NCBI GenBank assembly: GCA_019057865.1
Contig: JAHLWP010000002.1
Coordinates: 159,293-223,292, forward strand
DNA: 64,000 nucleotides
Origin: Promethearchaeota archaeon
GTDB lineage: Archaea; Asgardarchaeota; Lokiarchaeia; Sigyniarchaeales; SOKP01
Reading direction: 5' to 3'
Both the position numbers and the translations under genes were made by a program. The notes beneath the pieces are model-generated. The model saw only the letters and a list, made by a program, of their open reading frames with translations, was not told the DNA's origin and made no database searches. Shown here piece after piece: positions 25,175 to 32,943 of the stretch (positions within the stretch are counted from its first letter, which is position 1; each line of letters starts with the position of its first letter).

Positions 25175-25315
25175 TTAAAAAATAGCAAGTAAAGCTATTG
25201 TTGAGGGTAGCATCATAACTAATATTATAATGAGACAAATTATCAACCAAATCTTTCTTTTTTTTGGTTCTTCATTATTAGATTCAATTTCATTCTCATC
25301 TAAGTAATCTTCCAG
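25175..25315 (-). CDS. Possible small tail-anchored protein, non-AUG (CUG) start
   Basis: An open frame on the minus strand encodes an acidic stretch, EDYLDENEIESNNEEP, a basic KKRK and a hydrophobic helix, IWLIICLIIILVMMLPSTIALLAIF, then a stop. The frame is closed by TAG two codons upstream of the CTG at 25315, and no ATG, GTG or TTG precedes the helix. GAGGT lies 8 bases before the CTG. The tail-anchored layout looks real; the start is uncertain. It follows rpl15 by 69 bases on the same strand. Confidence 0.4.
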   Translation of the reverse strand: MEDYLDENEIESNNEEPKKRKIWLIICLIIILVMMLPSTIALLAIF

Positions 25316-25384
25316 ATTTAACTACCTCATAATATCTAATATTGACAATTAATAGTATATATTATAAATATAGAAGGAGATGTT

Positions 25385-25873
25385 TTATTTTGTAGTTGAA
25401 AGAAGAGTTACCTTACCGCCAGCAGCCTCTACTTTTTCAATCGCACTTTTTGAGGCTTTATTAACTGTAACATTTATTGATTTTTTAATTTGTCCTCGTC
25501 CTAATATTTTTTGGATATTAATACCATTTAAATTAATAGCATATTTATTTCCAGTTTTTGATGCTTTATTATTTAAAACAAGGTTTTCGATCTGATTATC
25601 AAGTTCTCTAATATTTAAAGTATTTACCTGGTAGATACGAACCAAATCTTGAGGTTTTTTAAATCCTTTTTTCCCAATATTCCAATCAGGATCCGGAAAT
25701 CCTAATTCTTTTTGTTTTAGGTAATAACTCTTTTTACTTTTTTTCCATTGAGTTGTTTTACCTTTTCCTGCGCGTTGTCCTGCTTTCCTGTGTTGTCCTA
25801 CTCTACCATAACCCTGAGTGCGGGTTCCTCTTTTTTTACGTATTTTTCTTGGAAACTTTCTCATATATACCAT
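25385..25873 (-). CDS. rpl15: Ribosomal protein L15 (uL15)
   Basis: The 162 residues have the L15 N-terminus KIRKKRGTRTQGYGRVGQHRKAGQRAGKGKT, rich in Gly and basic residues, and the C-terminal KSINVTVNKASKSAIEKVEAAGGKVTLL. It is the last gene of the S19-to-L15 block and starts 7 bases after rpl30. In many archaea secY follows here; in this window secY is at 2310 instead. Confidence 0.97.
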   Translation of the reverse strand: MVYMRKFPRKIRKKRGTRTQGYGRVGQHRKAGQRAGKGKTTQWKKSKKSYYLKQKELGFPDPDWNIGKKGFKKPQDLVRIYQVNTLNIRELDNQIENLVLNNKASKTGNKYAINLNGINIQKILGRGQIKKSINVTVNKASKSAIEKVEAAGGKVTLLSTTK

Positions 25874-25880
25874 TCACCAT

Positions 25881-26423
25881 CTATAACATCTTATAGATTA
25901 ATTCATTAATATATATACCCACATTTCCGAGAGTTCCTCCTTCCTTATAATGTTTTTTAATAGATCCGCGATATCCTTTTCTTGGAGGGTGTAAACGGAA
26001 CACAGGTTTGATTTTATATATATCTTTCTCTCTATATTGTATTTCTCCATTTATTAATGATTTTGCTAATTCTTTAATAGTCTTATATTTTGTTAAATTT
26101 TTAATATGTTCATCTGTGAGTGGTTCATTTCCAATTACTCTTCCCCTAACTCTTAATAATCGGATTAGGGTTTTTTCATCAATTTCTCCAAATGTAATAT
26201 AATCTTTACATTTAACAAGCATACCCTTATAGGAAGGATTACCCCATACTAAAACTCCATGATTTACTTTATGCATTCTTAACATTTTTAACGTATCTAA
26301 AATCTTTCTCCGCATACCTGGGCTTCCTCTAATCCTAATTGCAAAAAACAATTTAGGGACCTCTTCTGTTTCCTTTGATTTTACTTTCTTTTTAGCCATA
26401 GCCATTTTCACACCACTCAACAT
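25881..26423 (-). CDS. rpl30: Ribosomal protein L30 (uL30)
   Basis: The 180 residues include a basic N-terminal extension (AMAKKKVKSKETEE), then FFAIRIRGSPGMRRKILDTLKMLRMHKVNHGVLVWGNP, the archaeal/eukaryotic L30/L7 signature, and a C-terminal FRLHPPRKGYRGSIKKHYKEGGTLGN. Its ATG lies at the stop of rps5 with no gap. Whether translation starts at the first ATG or at MAMAKKK six codons later is unclear. Confidence 0.95.
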   Translation of the reverse strand: MLSGVKMAMAKKKVKSKETEEVPKLFFAIRIRGSPGMRRKILDTLKMLRMHKVNHGVLVWGNPSYKGMLVKCKDYITFGEIDEKTLIRLLRVRGRVIGNEPLTDEHIKNLTKYKTIKELAKSLINGEIQYREKDIYKIKPVFRLHPPRKGYRGSIKKHYKEGGTLGNVGIYINELIYKML

Positions 26424-27038
26424 TTATAAATTAAAGTTAAGTTTATGAGCGTTTTTAAGGGCATCAAATGTTGCTTTAACAAGATTTTCGCTTGTTCTAG
26501 TATCACCGTAAGTTTTACTCCAAATATCTTCAATTCCAGCTAATCTTAAAACTTGTTTAACCTTATCAGCACATGCTAATCCTACTCCTACTGGAGCGGG
26601 CATTAGTCGAATCCTCACTGAACCACATTTTCCTTGAATTCTAAAAGGGACACTATGAGTCCCACCACATCCACATTCTTTACTTCCACAACCTCTAAGT
26701 ACAGGTACTACAGCGAGTTTCGCTCTGTCTATTGCTTTCCTAATAGCTGGACCAACTTCTTTACTTTTGGACGCACCAACACCAAGAAATCCATCAGCTC
26801 CTACAATTACAACTGCTTTAAATCTACTACGTTGACCGCTAGCAGTCATCTTTTGAATCATCTTTATCGTCACAACAGCTTCACGTAATTGTGGGAGCAA
26901 AATATCAATAATCTCTTTTTCTTTTACCACAAGATTATTTTGATATATCTTATCTATAGTAATCAGCCCTTGTACCACTAATTCTCCAAGTTTAGTCTTT
27001 GGAACCCATTTTTCATCAATATTTCTTAAACGACTCAT
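26424..27038 (-). CDS. rps5: Ribosomal protein S5 (uS5)
   Basis: Small-subunit protein near the decoding site and mRNA entry. In 204 residues it has WVPKTKLGELVVQGLITIDKI, then the S5 dsRNA-binding domain with RFKAVVIVGADGFLGVGASKSKEVGPAIRKAIDRAK and the C-terminal RLMPAPVGVGLACADKVKQVLRLAGIEDIWSKTYG. A CGSKECGCGG insert is typical of archaeal/eukaryotic S5. Tightly packed in the block. Confidence 0.97.
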   Translation of the reverse strand: MSRLRNIDEKWVPKTKLGELVVQGLITIDKIYQNNLVVKEKEIIDILLPQLREAVVTIKMIQKMTASGQRSRFKAVVIVGADGFLGVGASKSKEVGPAIRKAIDRAKLAVVPVLRGCGSKECGCGGTHSVPFRIQGKCGSVRIRLMPAPVGVGLACADKVKQVLRLAGIEDIWSKTYGDTRTSENLVKATFDALKNAHKLNFNL

Positions 27039-27052
27039 TTCTATTCACTTAA

Positions 27053-27646
27053 TTAAGCTTTACTTTCAATAGTTTTTAATGCACTTGAAAACAATTGATT
27101 AATCTTTTGAGGATCAATTCCTTGTTTCTTTATATATCCTGAGAAGATTTGTTCATACTTTTCCGGGTCTTCTCTTTTTAATAGCTTTGCGTAATTTTCA
27201 ATATGAGAACCTTTAATTCTTTCTTCTAAATTTTCTGGAAAAAATTCCTTTCGATAAGGAATCCCCATACCAGCATCGATAATACCCTTACAAGCGGCAA
27301 GTACTCGGTTTCTATGATAAAAAATACCGAGGTCAAATATACCTTCATTAATTTTTTTAGCTTTTGCTCTAAATCCTGCTAAATAACCAGTTAAGTAAGA
27401 AGCTGGGAGGTTTCCTGTATTAGCATTCCATGCATATTTTGAAACTAATTCTTTAGAAAATGCGGAGACTAGAACTTTATCTCCACGCAATTTAGACTGT
27501 ACAATTTGAACCATAAGATGATTATTTGAGGCTCTTATAACTACTCTTAACTTTCTTGATTTTAATAATTTTAATCTTTTATGATAATCTGTTTTTCCTT
27601 GAACTCTTCGTCGAAATCCTTTTCTATATCGCGGACCTTTTGCCAT
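27053..27646 (-). CDS. rpl18: Ribosomal protein L18 (uL18)
   Basis: 5S rRNA-binding protein, 197 residues. The signatures are RRRVQGKTDYHKRLKLLKSRKLRVVIRASNNHLMVQIV at the N-terminus and LGIFYHRNRVLAACKGIIDAGMGIPYRKEFFPENLEERIKGSHIENY in the C-terminal half, matching archaeal L18/eukaryotic L5. It begins 2 bases after the rpl19e stop. Confidence 0.97.
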   Translation of the reverse strand: MAKGPRYRKGFRRRVQGKTDYHKRLKLLKSRKLRVVIRASNNHLMVQIVQSKLRGDKVLVSAFSKELVSKYAWNANTGNLPASYLTGYLAGFRAKAKKINEGIFDLGIFYHRNRVLAACKGIIDAGMGIPYRKEFFPENLEERIKGSHIENYAKLLKREDPEKYEQIFSGYIKKQGIDPQKINQLFSSALKTIESKA

Positions 27647-27648
27647 TT

Positions 27649-28110
27649 TTATCTACCTCTCCCCCTTCTTATTAATTCTCTTTCTTTAATATATCGATTT
27701 AATTGAGCAACACTAGTGAACATTCCACCTTTAGCATTTTTATATAATTTTCGATAGGTAGCGGTAGTGATTAGTTTACGATCTCTTAATTTTTTCAATT
27801 CTCGTCTAAGCGGACGAATTCGTTTAATCCAAGCTCTTTTTTTAGGAGTTCTGGCATACTTAGTACCTTTGCGTTTTCCTAATCCTCTTGCTCTACCTTT
27901 TTTCTTTCTCTCATGTCGTAGATTTTTTCGATATTTAGAAATTCCTTTTTTATATTTCTTCTGTATGGCTCCTTCCTTTATAAGGTTGCGAATATCCTCC
28001 CTAGTAATAGCTAATTTGATATCCTCAATGAAATACGGATCAAAATATACTTTATTAATTCCACATTTAAGTATTTCTGAAGCGATTCTTTTCTGAGCAT
28101 TTAAACTCAA
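27649..28110 (-). CDS. rpl19e: Ribosomal protein L19e (eL19)
   Basis: The 153 residues are helical and very basic: NAQKRIASEILKCGINKVYFDPYFIEDIKLAITREDIRNLIKEGAI, then a Lys/Arg-rich middle (RKKGRARGLGKRKGTKYARTPKKR) and TYRKLYKNAKGGMFTSVAQLNRYI at the end, all typical of eL19. It lies between rpl32e and rpl18, the standard archaeal order. Confidence 0.97.
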   Translation of the reverse strand: MSLNAQKRIASEILKCGINKVYFDPYFIEDIKLAITREDIRNLIKEGAIQKKYKKGISKYRKNLRHERKKKGRARGLGKRKGTKYARTPKKRAWIKRIRPLRRELKKLRDRKLITTATYRKLYKNAKGGMFTSVAQLNRYIKERELIRRGRGR

Positions 28111-28141
28111 TTCAATTCACCTTAATATTTTTCCTTTTAAT

Positions 28142-28645
28142 CTATTCATCCATATCAAGAGCATCTTCTAATTCATCTACATCAATAAATTCTTCATCAT
28201 CTAATTCAGATATTGGACTTCTAACCATCGATTCTAAAGCTTCAATTTCTTTTTGAGAAATACCAAGATTTAGAATTTTAAAGCCCCTCCTTTGACAATA
28301 ATCAATAAGAGCTATTCTTTTTTTCGCTCCTAGTTTGCTTGAAATTTTAACAGCATGCTTTTTTTTATTTAGATTTTTAAGTTCATTTATTGTATTTATT
28401 CTTACCTCTTCATATCCTGATGGATGTAAACCTCTAACTTTTTTTGGACCTCTATAACCAATTGTTGGTGATTTAACACCTGATTTAGTCTTTTTACGCG
28501 TTTTTGAATCTATTCCTCTCGCCTTTCTCCAAGATTCTTTTACTCTTTTATATCTCCAGGATTCTACTCGTCTAAAAGACGGTCTTTTCATACTAATTTT
28601 TTTCCGAAGTTCCATTAATCTTTTATTTTCTACCATAAATAACAC
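28142..28645 (-). CDS. rpl32e: Ribosomal protein L32e (eL32) with an acidic tail
   Basis: The 167 residues have the L32e core KRPSFRRVESWRYKRVKESWRKARGIDSKTR followed by PTIGYRGPKKVRGLHPSGYEEVRI and later AVKISSKLGAKKRIALIDYCQRRGFKILNL. An Asp/Glu-rich C-terminal tail (LDDEEFIDVDELEDALDMDE) extends it beyond most archaeal homologs. The ATG at 28633 (MVENKRLMEL) is an alternative start, since the first four residues are poorly conserved. Confidence 0.96.
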   Translation of the reverse strand: MLFMVENKRLMELRKKISMKRPSFRRVESWRYKRVKESWRKARGIDSKTRKKTKSGVKSPTIGYRGPKKVRGLHPSGYEEVRINTINELKNLNKKKHAVKISSKLGAKKRIALIDYCQRRGFKILNLGISQKEIEALESMVRSPISELDDEEFIDVDELEDALDMDE

Positions 28646-28646
28646 T

Positions 28647-29225
28647 TTATTTTATTTGCCATATGATTTCTTCTCCATGCATTTTTTTATAACAATAAAC
28701 TCCATCTTGAAAAACGCGTGGATCTTTCTTTCGTATTCGACAAGCTCTTTTTATATTTGCTGCCACTTGACCTAAGCTTTCTTTATCTGGTCCAATAAGA
28801 TATACATCATCTCCATCAACTTCTACTTTAACATTATCAAAATAATTTGTAACTCTCGGAGCTCTTTCTCCAAGAAAATTTACAATATGCACCTCTTTTT
28901 TATCAGTTTTTACCTCTACTGTACAAGGAAAATGGGAATAAGCTACTTTACATACATATTTATAGTTGGTTTGTACTCCCATAATTAAATTATTAATAAT
29001 GCTTACAATCGTTTTAATTAATGCTAGCGTTTCACGTTTAGGAAAATTTGTTGAAAATATTACTTTATTATCCTTTATTGCAACTTTAATACCTCTAACA
29101 TGTGAAAAATCTTTTATAATATCTCCATTAGGTCCTCTTACTCTAATTTGGTGACCACCTTCTAATGTGACTGTTACTCCCTTGGGAATCTCCACTTCTT
29201 CTTTAAAGAATGCTATTTTAACCAT
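28647..29225 (-). CDS. rpl6: Ribosomal protein L6 (uL6)
   Basis: The 192 residues hold the duplicated L6 fold: EVEIPKGVTVTLEGGHQIRVRGPNGDIIKDFSH at the N-terminus, GVQTNYKYVCKVAYSHFPCTVEV in the middle, and GPDKESLGQVAANIKRACRIRKKDPRVFQDGVYCYKK as the C-terminal rRNA-binding motif. It is one base from the rpl32e start. Confidence 0.97.
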   Translation of the reverse strand: MVKIAFFKEEVEIPKGVTVTLEGGHQIRVRGPNGDIIKDFSHVRGIKVAIKDNKVIFSTNFPKRETLALIKTIVSIINNLIMGVQTNYKYVCKVAYSHFPCTVEVKTDKKEVHIVNFLGERAPRVTNYFDNVKVEVDGDDVYLIGPDKESLGQVAANIKRACRIRKKDPRVFQDGVYCYKKMHGEEIIWQIK

Positions 29226-29248
29226 TTTTTAATAACCTCTAAATTGAT

Positions 29249-29632
29249 TTAATAAATATAACATAAAGTATGGCCACCAATATTATTTTCTTCTGCCTCT
29301 TTCATTGTCATAATTCCTTGATTCGTTGTAAGAATGATTAATCCAAATCCGGGAGCAAGCAATAACTTTCTCTCTAATGCTTCATATTGAGAAGTTTTAT
29401 AATTTAGACGCATTAACCCAGCACAATGATTAATTTTTCCCAATAGTGCAATTTTAAATTTTCCTTGGCGTCCATCTTCATATCTCTCAAATTCTCCAAT
29501 ATACGCATATTTTTGAAATATTCTTAGAACTTGTTGTAAAATCTTAGAAGCAGGGCTAATAACAACTTCATTTTTCCGCGCTCTTTCCGCATTTTTTATC
29601 ATATTCATCGAATCCGCTAATGTATTTGCCAT
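29249..29632 (-). CDS. rps8: Ribosomal protein S8 (uS8)
   Basis: The 127 residues match archaeal S8: LADSMNMIKNAERARKNEVVISPASKILQQVLRIFQKYAYIGEFE, then GKFKIALLGKINHCAGLMRLNYK and the C-terminal LLLAPGFGLIILTTNQGIMTMKEAEENNIGGHTLCYIY. The conserved GGxLL/IAYIY-type end is clear. It lies between rps14 and rpl6. Confidence 0.97.
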   Translation of the reverse strand: MANTLADSMNMIKNAERARKNEVVISPASKILQQVLRIFQKYAYIGEFERYEDGRQGKFKIALLGKINHCAGLMRLNYKTSQYEALERKLLLAPGFGLIILTTNQGIMTMKEAEENNIGGHTLCYIY

Positions 29633-29647
29633 TATTTTACACCTCTT

Positions 29648-29797
29648 CTATTCATACCTTTTGAATCCAATTTCCCTCCCTATTTCAAAAAAACATCTCC
29701 GACAAATGTATAATCCATACCTTCGAATCACTCCTCTATGAGTATGACATCTTCTACACTCTCGTTGACCTTTACCATAACTTTTGCCTTGTGGAAT
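29648..29797 (-). CDS. rps14: Ribosomal protein S14 (uS14), apparent AUU start
   Basis: Zinc-binding S14 of 49 residues lying between rpl5 and rps8: KSYGKGQRECRRCHTHRG and VIRRYGLYICRRCFFEIGREIGFKRYE, with the four cysteines C-x2-C...C-x2-C. The frame is closed by TGA three codons upstream of ATT-CCA, and no ATG, GTG or TTG lies between TGA and the conserved core. Translation must therefore start at ATT (29795-29797), 6-8 bases after a GGTGA Shine-Dalgarno-like sequence. rpl34e has the same kind of start followed by a Pro codon. Confidence 0.92.
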   Translation of the reverse strand: MPQGKSYGKGQRECRRCHTHRGVIRRYGLYICRRCFFEIGREIGFKRYE

Positions 29798-29816
29798 ATC
29801 TCTTCACCTTTATTTA

Positions 29817-30410
29817 TTATATATATTCAAGATCTAATACTTTAACGATGTTCACTCCAAAATTTTTTTCTAGAAAAAATTGAGCCTCCTCACGTGAAAC
29901 ATAATGATATTTTGGGACTTTAGCACGACTTTTCCTTCTATATTTTACACGAATTCCTGGTCTTATTATTCTACCGCAAACATCAAGACCCCAAATACCT
30001 AAAGTGCTTTCATATTCTATCCCGGGAATGGAGATATGTTCTTTTATTCCAAAACCAAAATTTCCATAATTATCAAAACTTTTCCTCAAAATTTTATTAT
30101 TATTAACTATTAATAATCTTTGTAATAATTTCTCTGCCTCTTTATCCCTAACTGTTATTTTTGTTCCTATTGGACGACCTTTTCTTAAATTAAATTCTTT
30201 TACATTTTTTTTAGATATAGTTTTGATTGCTTTTTTACCTGTAATTGATTCTAATATTGTTACTGCTCGTTCTAACTCCTCACCTCCAGCTCCAACTCCT
30301 ATATTTAGAACTAGTTTTTCTAAATATGGTCGTTTCATAGGATTTTCCCACATTTTTTCATATTCTTTCAGTTGAGCTTTTTGTATGGTTTTTTTGGTTC
30401 TGGTTGACAT
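29817..30410 (-). CDS. rpl5: Ribosomal protein L5 (uL5)
   Basis: 5S rRNA-binding protein of the central protuberance, 197 residues. Signatures are PMKRPYLEKLVLNIGVGAGGEELERAVTILESITGKKAIKTISKK, RKGRPIGTKITVRDKEAEKLLQRLL, then the family segment FGIKEHISIPGIEYE and GLDVCGRIIRPGIRVKYRRKSRAKV. The end runs into the ribosome binding site of rps14. Confidence 0.97.
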   Translation of the reverse strand: MSTRTKKTIQKAQLKEYEKMWENPMKRPYLEKLVLNIGVGAGGEELERAVTILESITGKKAIKTISKKNVKEFNLRKGRPIGTKITVRDKEAEKLLQRLLIVNNNKILRKSFDNYGNFGFGIKEHISIPGIEYESTLGIWGLDVCGRIIRPGIRVKYRRKSRAKVPKYHYVSREEAQFFLEKNFGVNIVKVLDLEYI

Positions 30411-30431
30411 TTAAAATCTCCCATTTTTATG

Positions 30432-31190
30432 TTAATTTGTTATATTTGGTAAATTAATTTCGAGTTGATCTTCACCAATAATAAATGTATAGTCATATAA
30501 CGTCTCTGTAATTTGTGAATTTTGCTGGCTGATTGAAACCGTACTTGCTTTAGGACCAAATCTTTTAGTAATATTTAAGATTTTTCCAATTTGTCCGATA
30601 TTTTTTCCGGACATAATAATTGCTAAATTATTCTCTTTAAATTTTAAAACTTTAATAATTTCTTGCTCGGGGATTGAAATTTTTAAGACATCCATTCTTT
30701 TGTAGTTATCCTCTTTAGGATTTTTTGGATCATTAACCTTTATTAAAATGTTTCTTCCATCATGAAGATTTAATTGAATATGTCCACCTTTAATAGTTCT
30801 TTTTTGGATTATTCTACACAATTTATATTGACTTTCTTCTTCGGTAATTTCATGTAAAATTAAATCATGATGAGAATCTGGTAATATTCGAAAATATTTA
30901 TTCATTTTTTCGATAGAAAGTACATCCATTAATCCAACCGGAAACGAATTATCTTTACAAACTTTACCATCTACTTTAAAATATCCTAATCCAATTATTT
31001 TTTTCGCTTCTCTATAATTATCTACAATTTTAAGAAGATCTCTTACTATATGGAGAAGTGGCAAACAAAATTTACTAGGATGAGTTCCTGGAGATGGCTT
31101 TACAAAAAATTTCCCATGCTTTCTTTTAATCTGTAAGAATGCTGGAGTATTTAATCTCTTTAATGTCTTCGTTTCTCCATGACGAGTCAT
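30432..31190 (-). CDS. rps4e: Ribosomal protein S4e (eS4)
   Basis: The 252 residues start RHGETKTLKRLNTPAFLQIKRKHGKFFVKPSPGTHP, the S4e signature. An S4-type RNA-binding region (IGLGYFKVDGKVCKDNSFPVGLMDVLSI) and a C-terminal KOW-like domain (GKNIGQIGKILNI) follow. It lies between rpl24 and rpl5, overlapping the start of neither beyond 4 bases with rpl24. Confidence 0.97.
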   Translation of the reverse strand: MTRHGETKTLKRLNTPAFLQIKRKHGKFFVKPSPGTHPSKFCLPLLHIVRDLLKIVDNYREAKKIIGLGYFKVDGKVCKDNSFPVGLMDVLSIEKMNKYFRILPDSHHDLILHEITEEESQYKLCRIIQKRTIKGGHIQLNLHDGRNILIKVNDPKNPKEDNYKRMDVLKISIPEQEIIKVLKFKENNLAIIMSGKNIGQIGKILNITKRFGPKASTVSISQQNSQITETLYDYTFIIGEDQLEINLPNITN

Positions 31191-31630
31191 AATTTATCTT
31201 CCACCTCTTTTTCTTTCTTTGGACCAGTTAACTCTTCTTCCCAAAATCCATATAATGCTTTTCTCTCAATCATCTTAGCACGCCAAGGATCCATTTTCTT
31301 TTCTTTTGTAAATTTTGTAATAACTAAATTCGATATGTGTATTGGAGGATTGAATGTCGTCCCATCTGTTTTTTCGAACTGGGCTTCTTTAATTTTTACT
31401 CGCTGATCTTTTGTGATCTCAAGCACAGAGCCTTCAAAATCTTTAAACTCCCCCCGACATACTCTCACTTGGTCATCCACTCTAAGAGGAAGTCGCTTTA
31501 TGCCATATTCATCACGTAAAAAATCGGCAACTCGTGTGCTAAGTAATTTTGATCTTTGATGATTTTTGTAATTGTATAAAGCTTTTCTTTGCTTACTTGG
31601 TTTTTTTGATTCAATTTTCACTTTTACCAC
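31187..31630 (-). CDS. rpl24: Ribosomal protein L24 (uL24)
   Basis: The 147 residues have the archaeal/eukaryotic L24/L26 signature: SKKPSKQRKALYNYKNHQRSKLLSTRVADFLRDEYGIKRLPLRVDDQVRVCRGEFKDFEGSVLEI, with the KOW motif in the last part. The C-terminal ERKALYGFWEEELTGPKKEKEVEDKL is a charged tail. It overlaps rps4e by four bases. Confidence 0.97.
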   Translation of the reverse strand: MVKVKIESKKPSKQRKALYNYKNHQRSKLLSTRVADFLRDEYGIKRLPLRVDDQVRVCRGEFKDFEGSVLEITKDQRVKIKEAQFEKTDGTTFNPPIHISNLVITKFTKEKKMDPWRAKMIERKALYGFWEEELTGPKKEKEVEDKL

Positions 31631-31643
31631 TCTAATACTGATA

Positions 31644-32069
31644 TTAAATAATTAATGATGATATTGATGCTAATCTTGGAAAGATTTCAGCAGCTTCTCT
31701 TGCAATTGGTCCTCTAATCTCTGTACCTCTTGGATCGCCTTCCTTAGATATTAAAACACCTGCATTATCTTCAAAACACAATCGTGTTCCATCTAAGCGC
31801 CTATAAATCATTCTTTGTCGTACGATAACAGCTTTTAAAATATTTCCGCGCATTTCAGGTTTTCCTTTCTTAATTGTAACCGTACATACACTCCCAACGG
31901 TTGCTTTAGGTAATCTTCTTAATCTTGTTTTACTATGGTCAACATTAATAATTTGAGCAATCTTTGCTCCAGAATTATCCGTAATGAGAATTCTTGAGCC
32001 ATTGCACAACCCATAACTCGTTCTTGGCTTAATGACTCTTTTATGACCTAATTTTCTTCTTGTTCCCAT
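31644..32069 (-). CDS. rpl14: Ribosomal protein L14 (uL14)
   Basis: The 141 residues include SRILITDNSGAKIAQIINV near the N-terminus, RLRRLPKATVGSVCTVTIKKGKPEMRGNILKAVIVRQRM in the middle and EDNAGVLISKEGDPRGTEIRGPIAREAAEIFPRLASISSLII at the end, the classic L14/L23e pattern. It lies between rpl24 and rps17 in the standard order. Confidence 0.97.
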   Translation of the reverse strand: MGTRRKLGHKRVIKPRTSYGLCNGSRILITDNSGAKIAQIINVDHSKTRLRRLPKATVGSVCTVTIKKGKPEMRGNILKAVIVRQRMIYRRLDGTRLCFEDNAGVLISKEGDPRGTEIRGPIAREAAEIFPRLASISSLII

Positions 32070-32420
32070 TTACATCGCCGTACTTGAAAGTTTTTCTAAT
32101 ACAATAAATGCTTTGGTTTTTGATATTTTACGAGACTCACCTACTCTTACCATATCGCCAATTTGAACCTCGTTATTTAAACATTCTGGTAAATGACATG
32201 CAAGTCGTGAATTACGACGTTCATAACGTTGATATTTTCTTACAAATTGAAGATAATCTTGTCTTATAATTACGGTATTTCTTGATCTTTTACTTACTAT
32301 AACTCCTTTGGTAATTTTTCCTCTTATACGAGTAGTACCATGAAATGGACAATATTTATCATTGCATTCGCTTACTTTGGGAGGATTTACTCCAGGAATA
32401 CCAATATTTCGTGCACTCAT
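32070..32420 (-). CDS. rps17: Ribosomal protein S17 (uS17)
   Basis: The 116 residues have the archaeal N-terminal element CNDKYCPFHGTTRIRGKITKGVIVSKRSRNTVIIRQDYLQFVRKYQRYERRNSRLACHLPE, then GDMVRVGESRKISKTKAFIVLE. This matches archaeal S17/eukaryotic S11. It starts one base after the Rpp29 gene stop. Confidence 0.97.
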   Translation of the reverse strand: MSARNIGIPGVNPPKVSECNDKYCPFHGTTRIRGKITKGVIVSKRSRNTVIIRQDYLQFVRKYQRYERRNSRLACHLPECLNNEVQIGDMVRVGESRKISKTKAFIVLEKLSSTAM

Positions 32421-32421
32421 T

Positions 32422-32718
32422 TTATTTCTTCAACCATTTTTTCTTTTTTAAACTTCTTAATCTATTTACCGGAATTCCAACAATCTTAGATCCGTTCACT
32501 TCCAAAATTCCTTCTACTATTTTAAACTTAAATATATGATCTTTTTTTATATATTTTCTAATCACATTATTTTTTTGTGTTATTAACATATTTCTTGTTT
32601 CATCAATTACAACACCAACATCCGAGAAATCTGCATTATTTGGTTTTGATTTGGATTTTATATATACATATAGACCAATTAAATCATGATATATTAGATA
32701 TTTTGGATTAATAGTCAT
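32422..32718 (-). CDS. rnp1: RNase P protein component Rpp29 (Rnp1/Pop4)
   Basis: Protein subunit of archaeal RNase P, which removes tRNA 5' leaders. The 98 residues have the Sm-like Rpp29 pattern: IYHDLIGLYVYIKSKSKPNNADFSDVGVVIDETRNMLITQKN, then DHIFKFKIVEGILEVNGSKIVGIPVNRLRSLKK. In archaea it sits between L29 and S17, as here. It overlaps rpl29 by four bases. Confidence 0.93.
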   Translation of the reverse strand: MTINPKYLIYHDLIGLYVYIKSKSKPNNADFSDVGVVIDETRNMLITQKNNVIRKYIKKDHIFKFKIVEGILEVNGSKIVGIPVNRLRSLKKKKWLKK

Positions 32719-32912
32719 TTCTCTTCATTTATTATGGTTAATATTCTAGCTATTTGCTTTTTTAACATTTTTGCTTTTGCTGGGTTATCAGAAAGACCGC
32801 CACCAGTTTGGGATGAGTATAACATCATTAATTGCTCTCTTAAATCAATTAATGCTCTTTCCCTTTCCCGATCATCCATCTCTCGAACTTTATTGGCAGT
32901 TATGATATCCAT
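32715..32912 (-). CDS. rpl29: Ribosomal protein L29 (uL29)
   Basis: The 65 residues form the helical L29 hairpin: TANKVREMDDRERERALIDLREQLMMLYSSQTGGGLSDNPAKAKMLKKQIARILTIINEEK, with the family motif near the C-terminus (K-xx-R-x-IAR-xxT). It is between rps3 and rnp1. Confidence 0.95.
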   Translation of the reverse strand: MDIITANKVREMDDRERERALIDLREQLMMLYSSQTGGGLSDNPAKAKMLKKQIARILTIINEEK

Positions 32913-32943
32913 ATCTTAACACAATTTTGTATTTTTATTTTAA

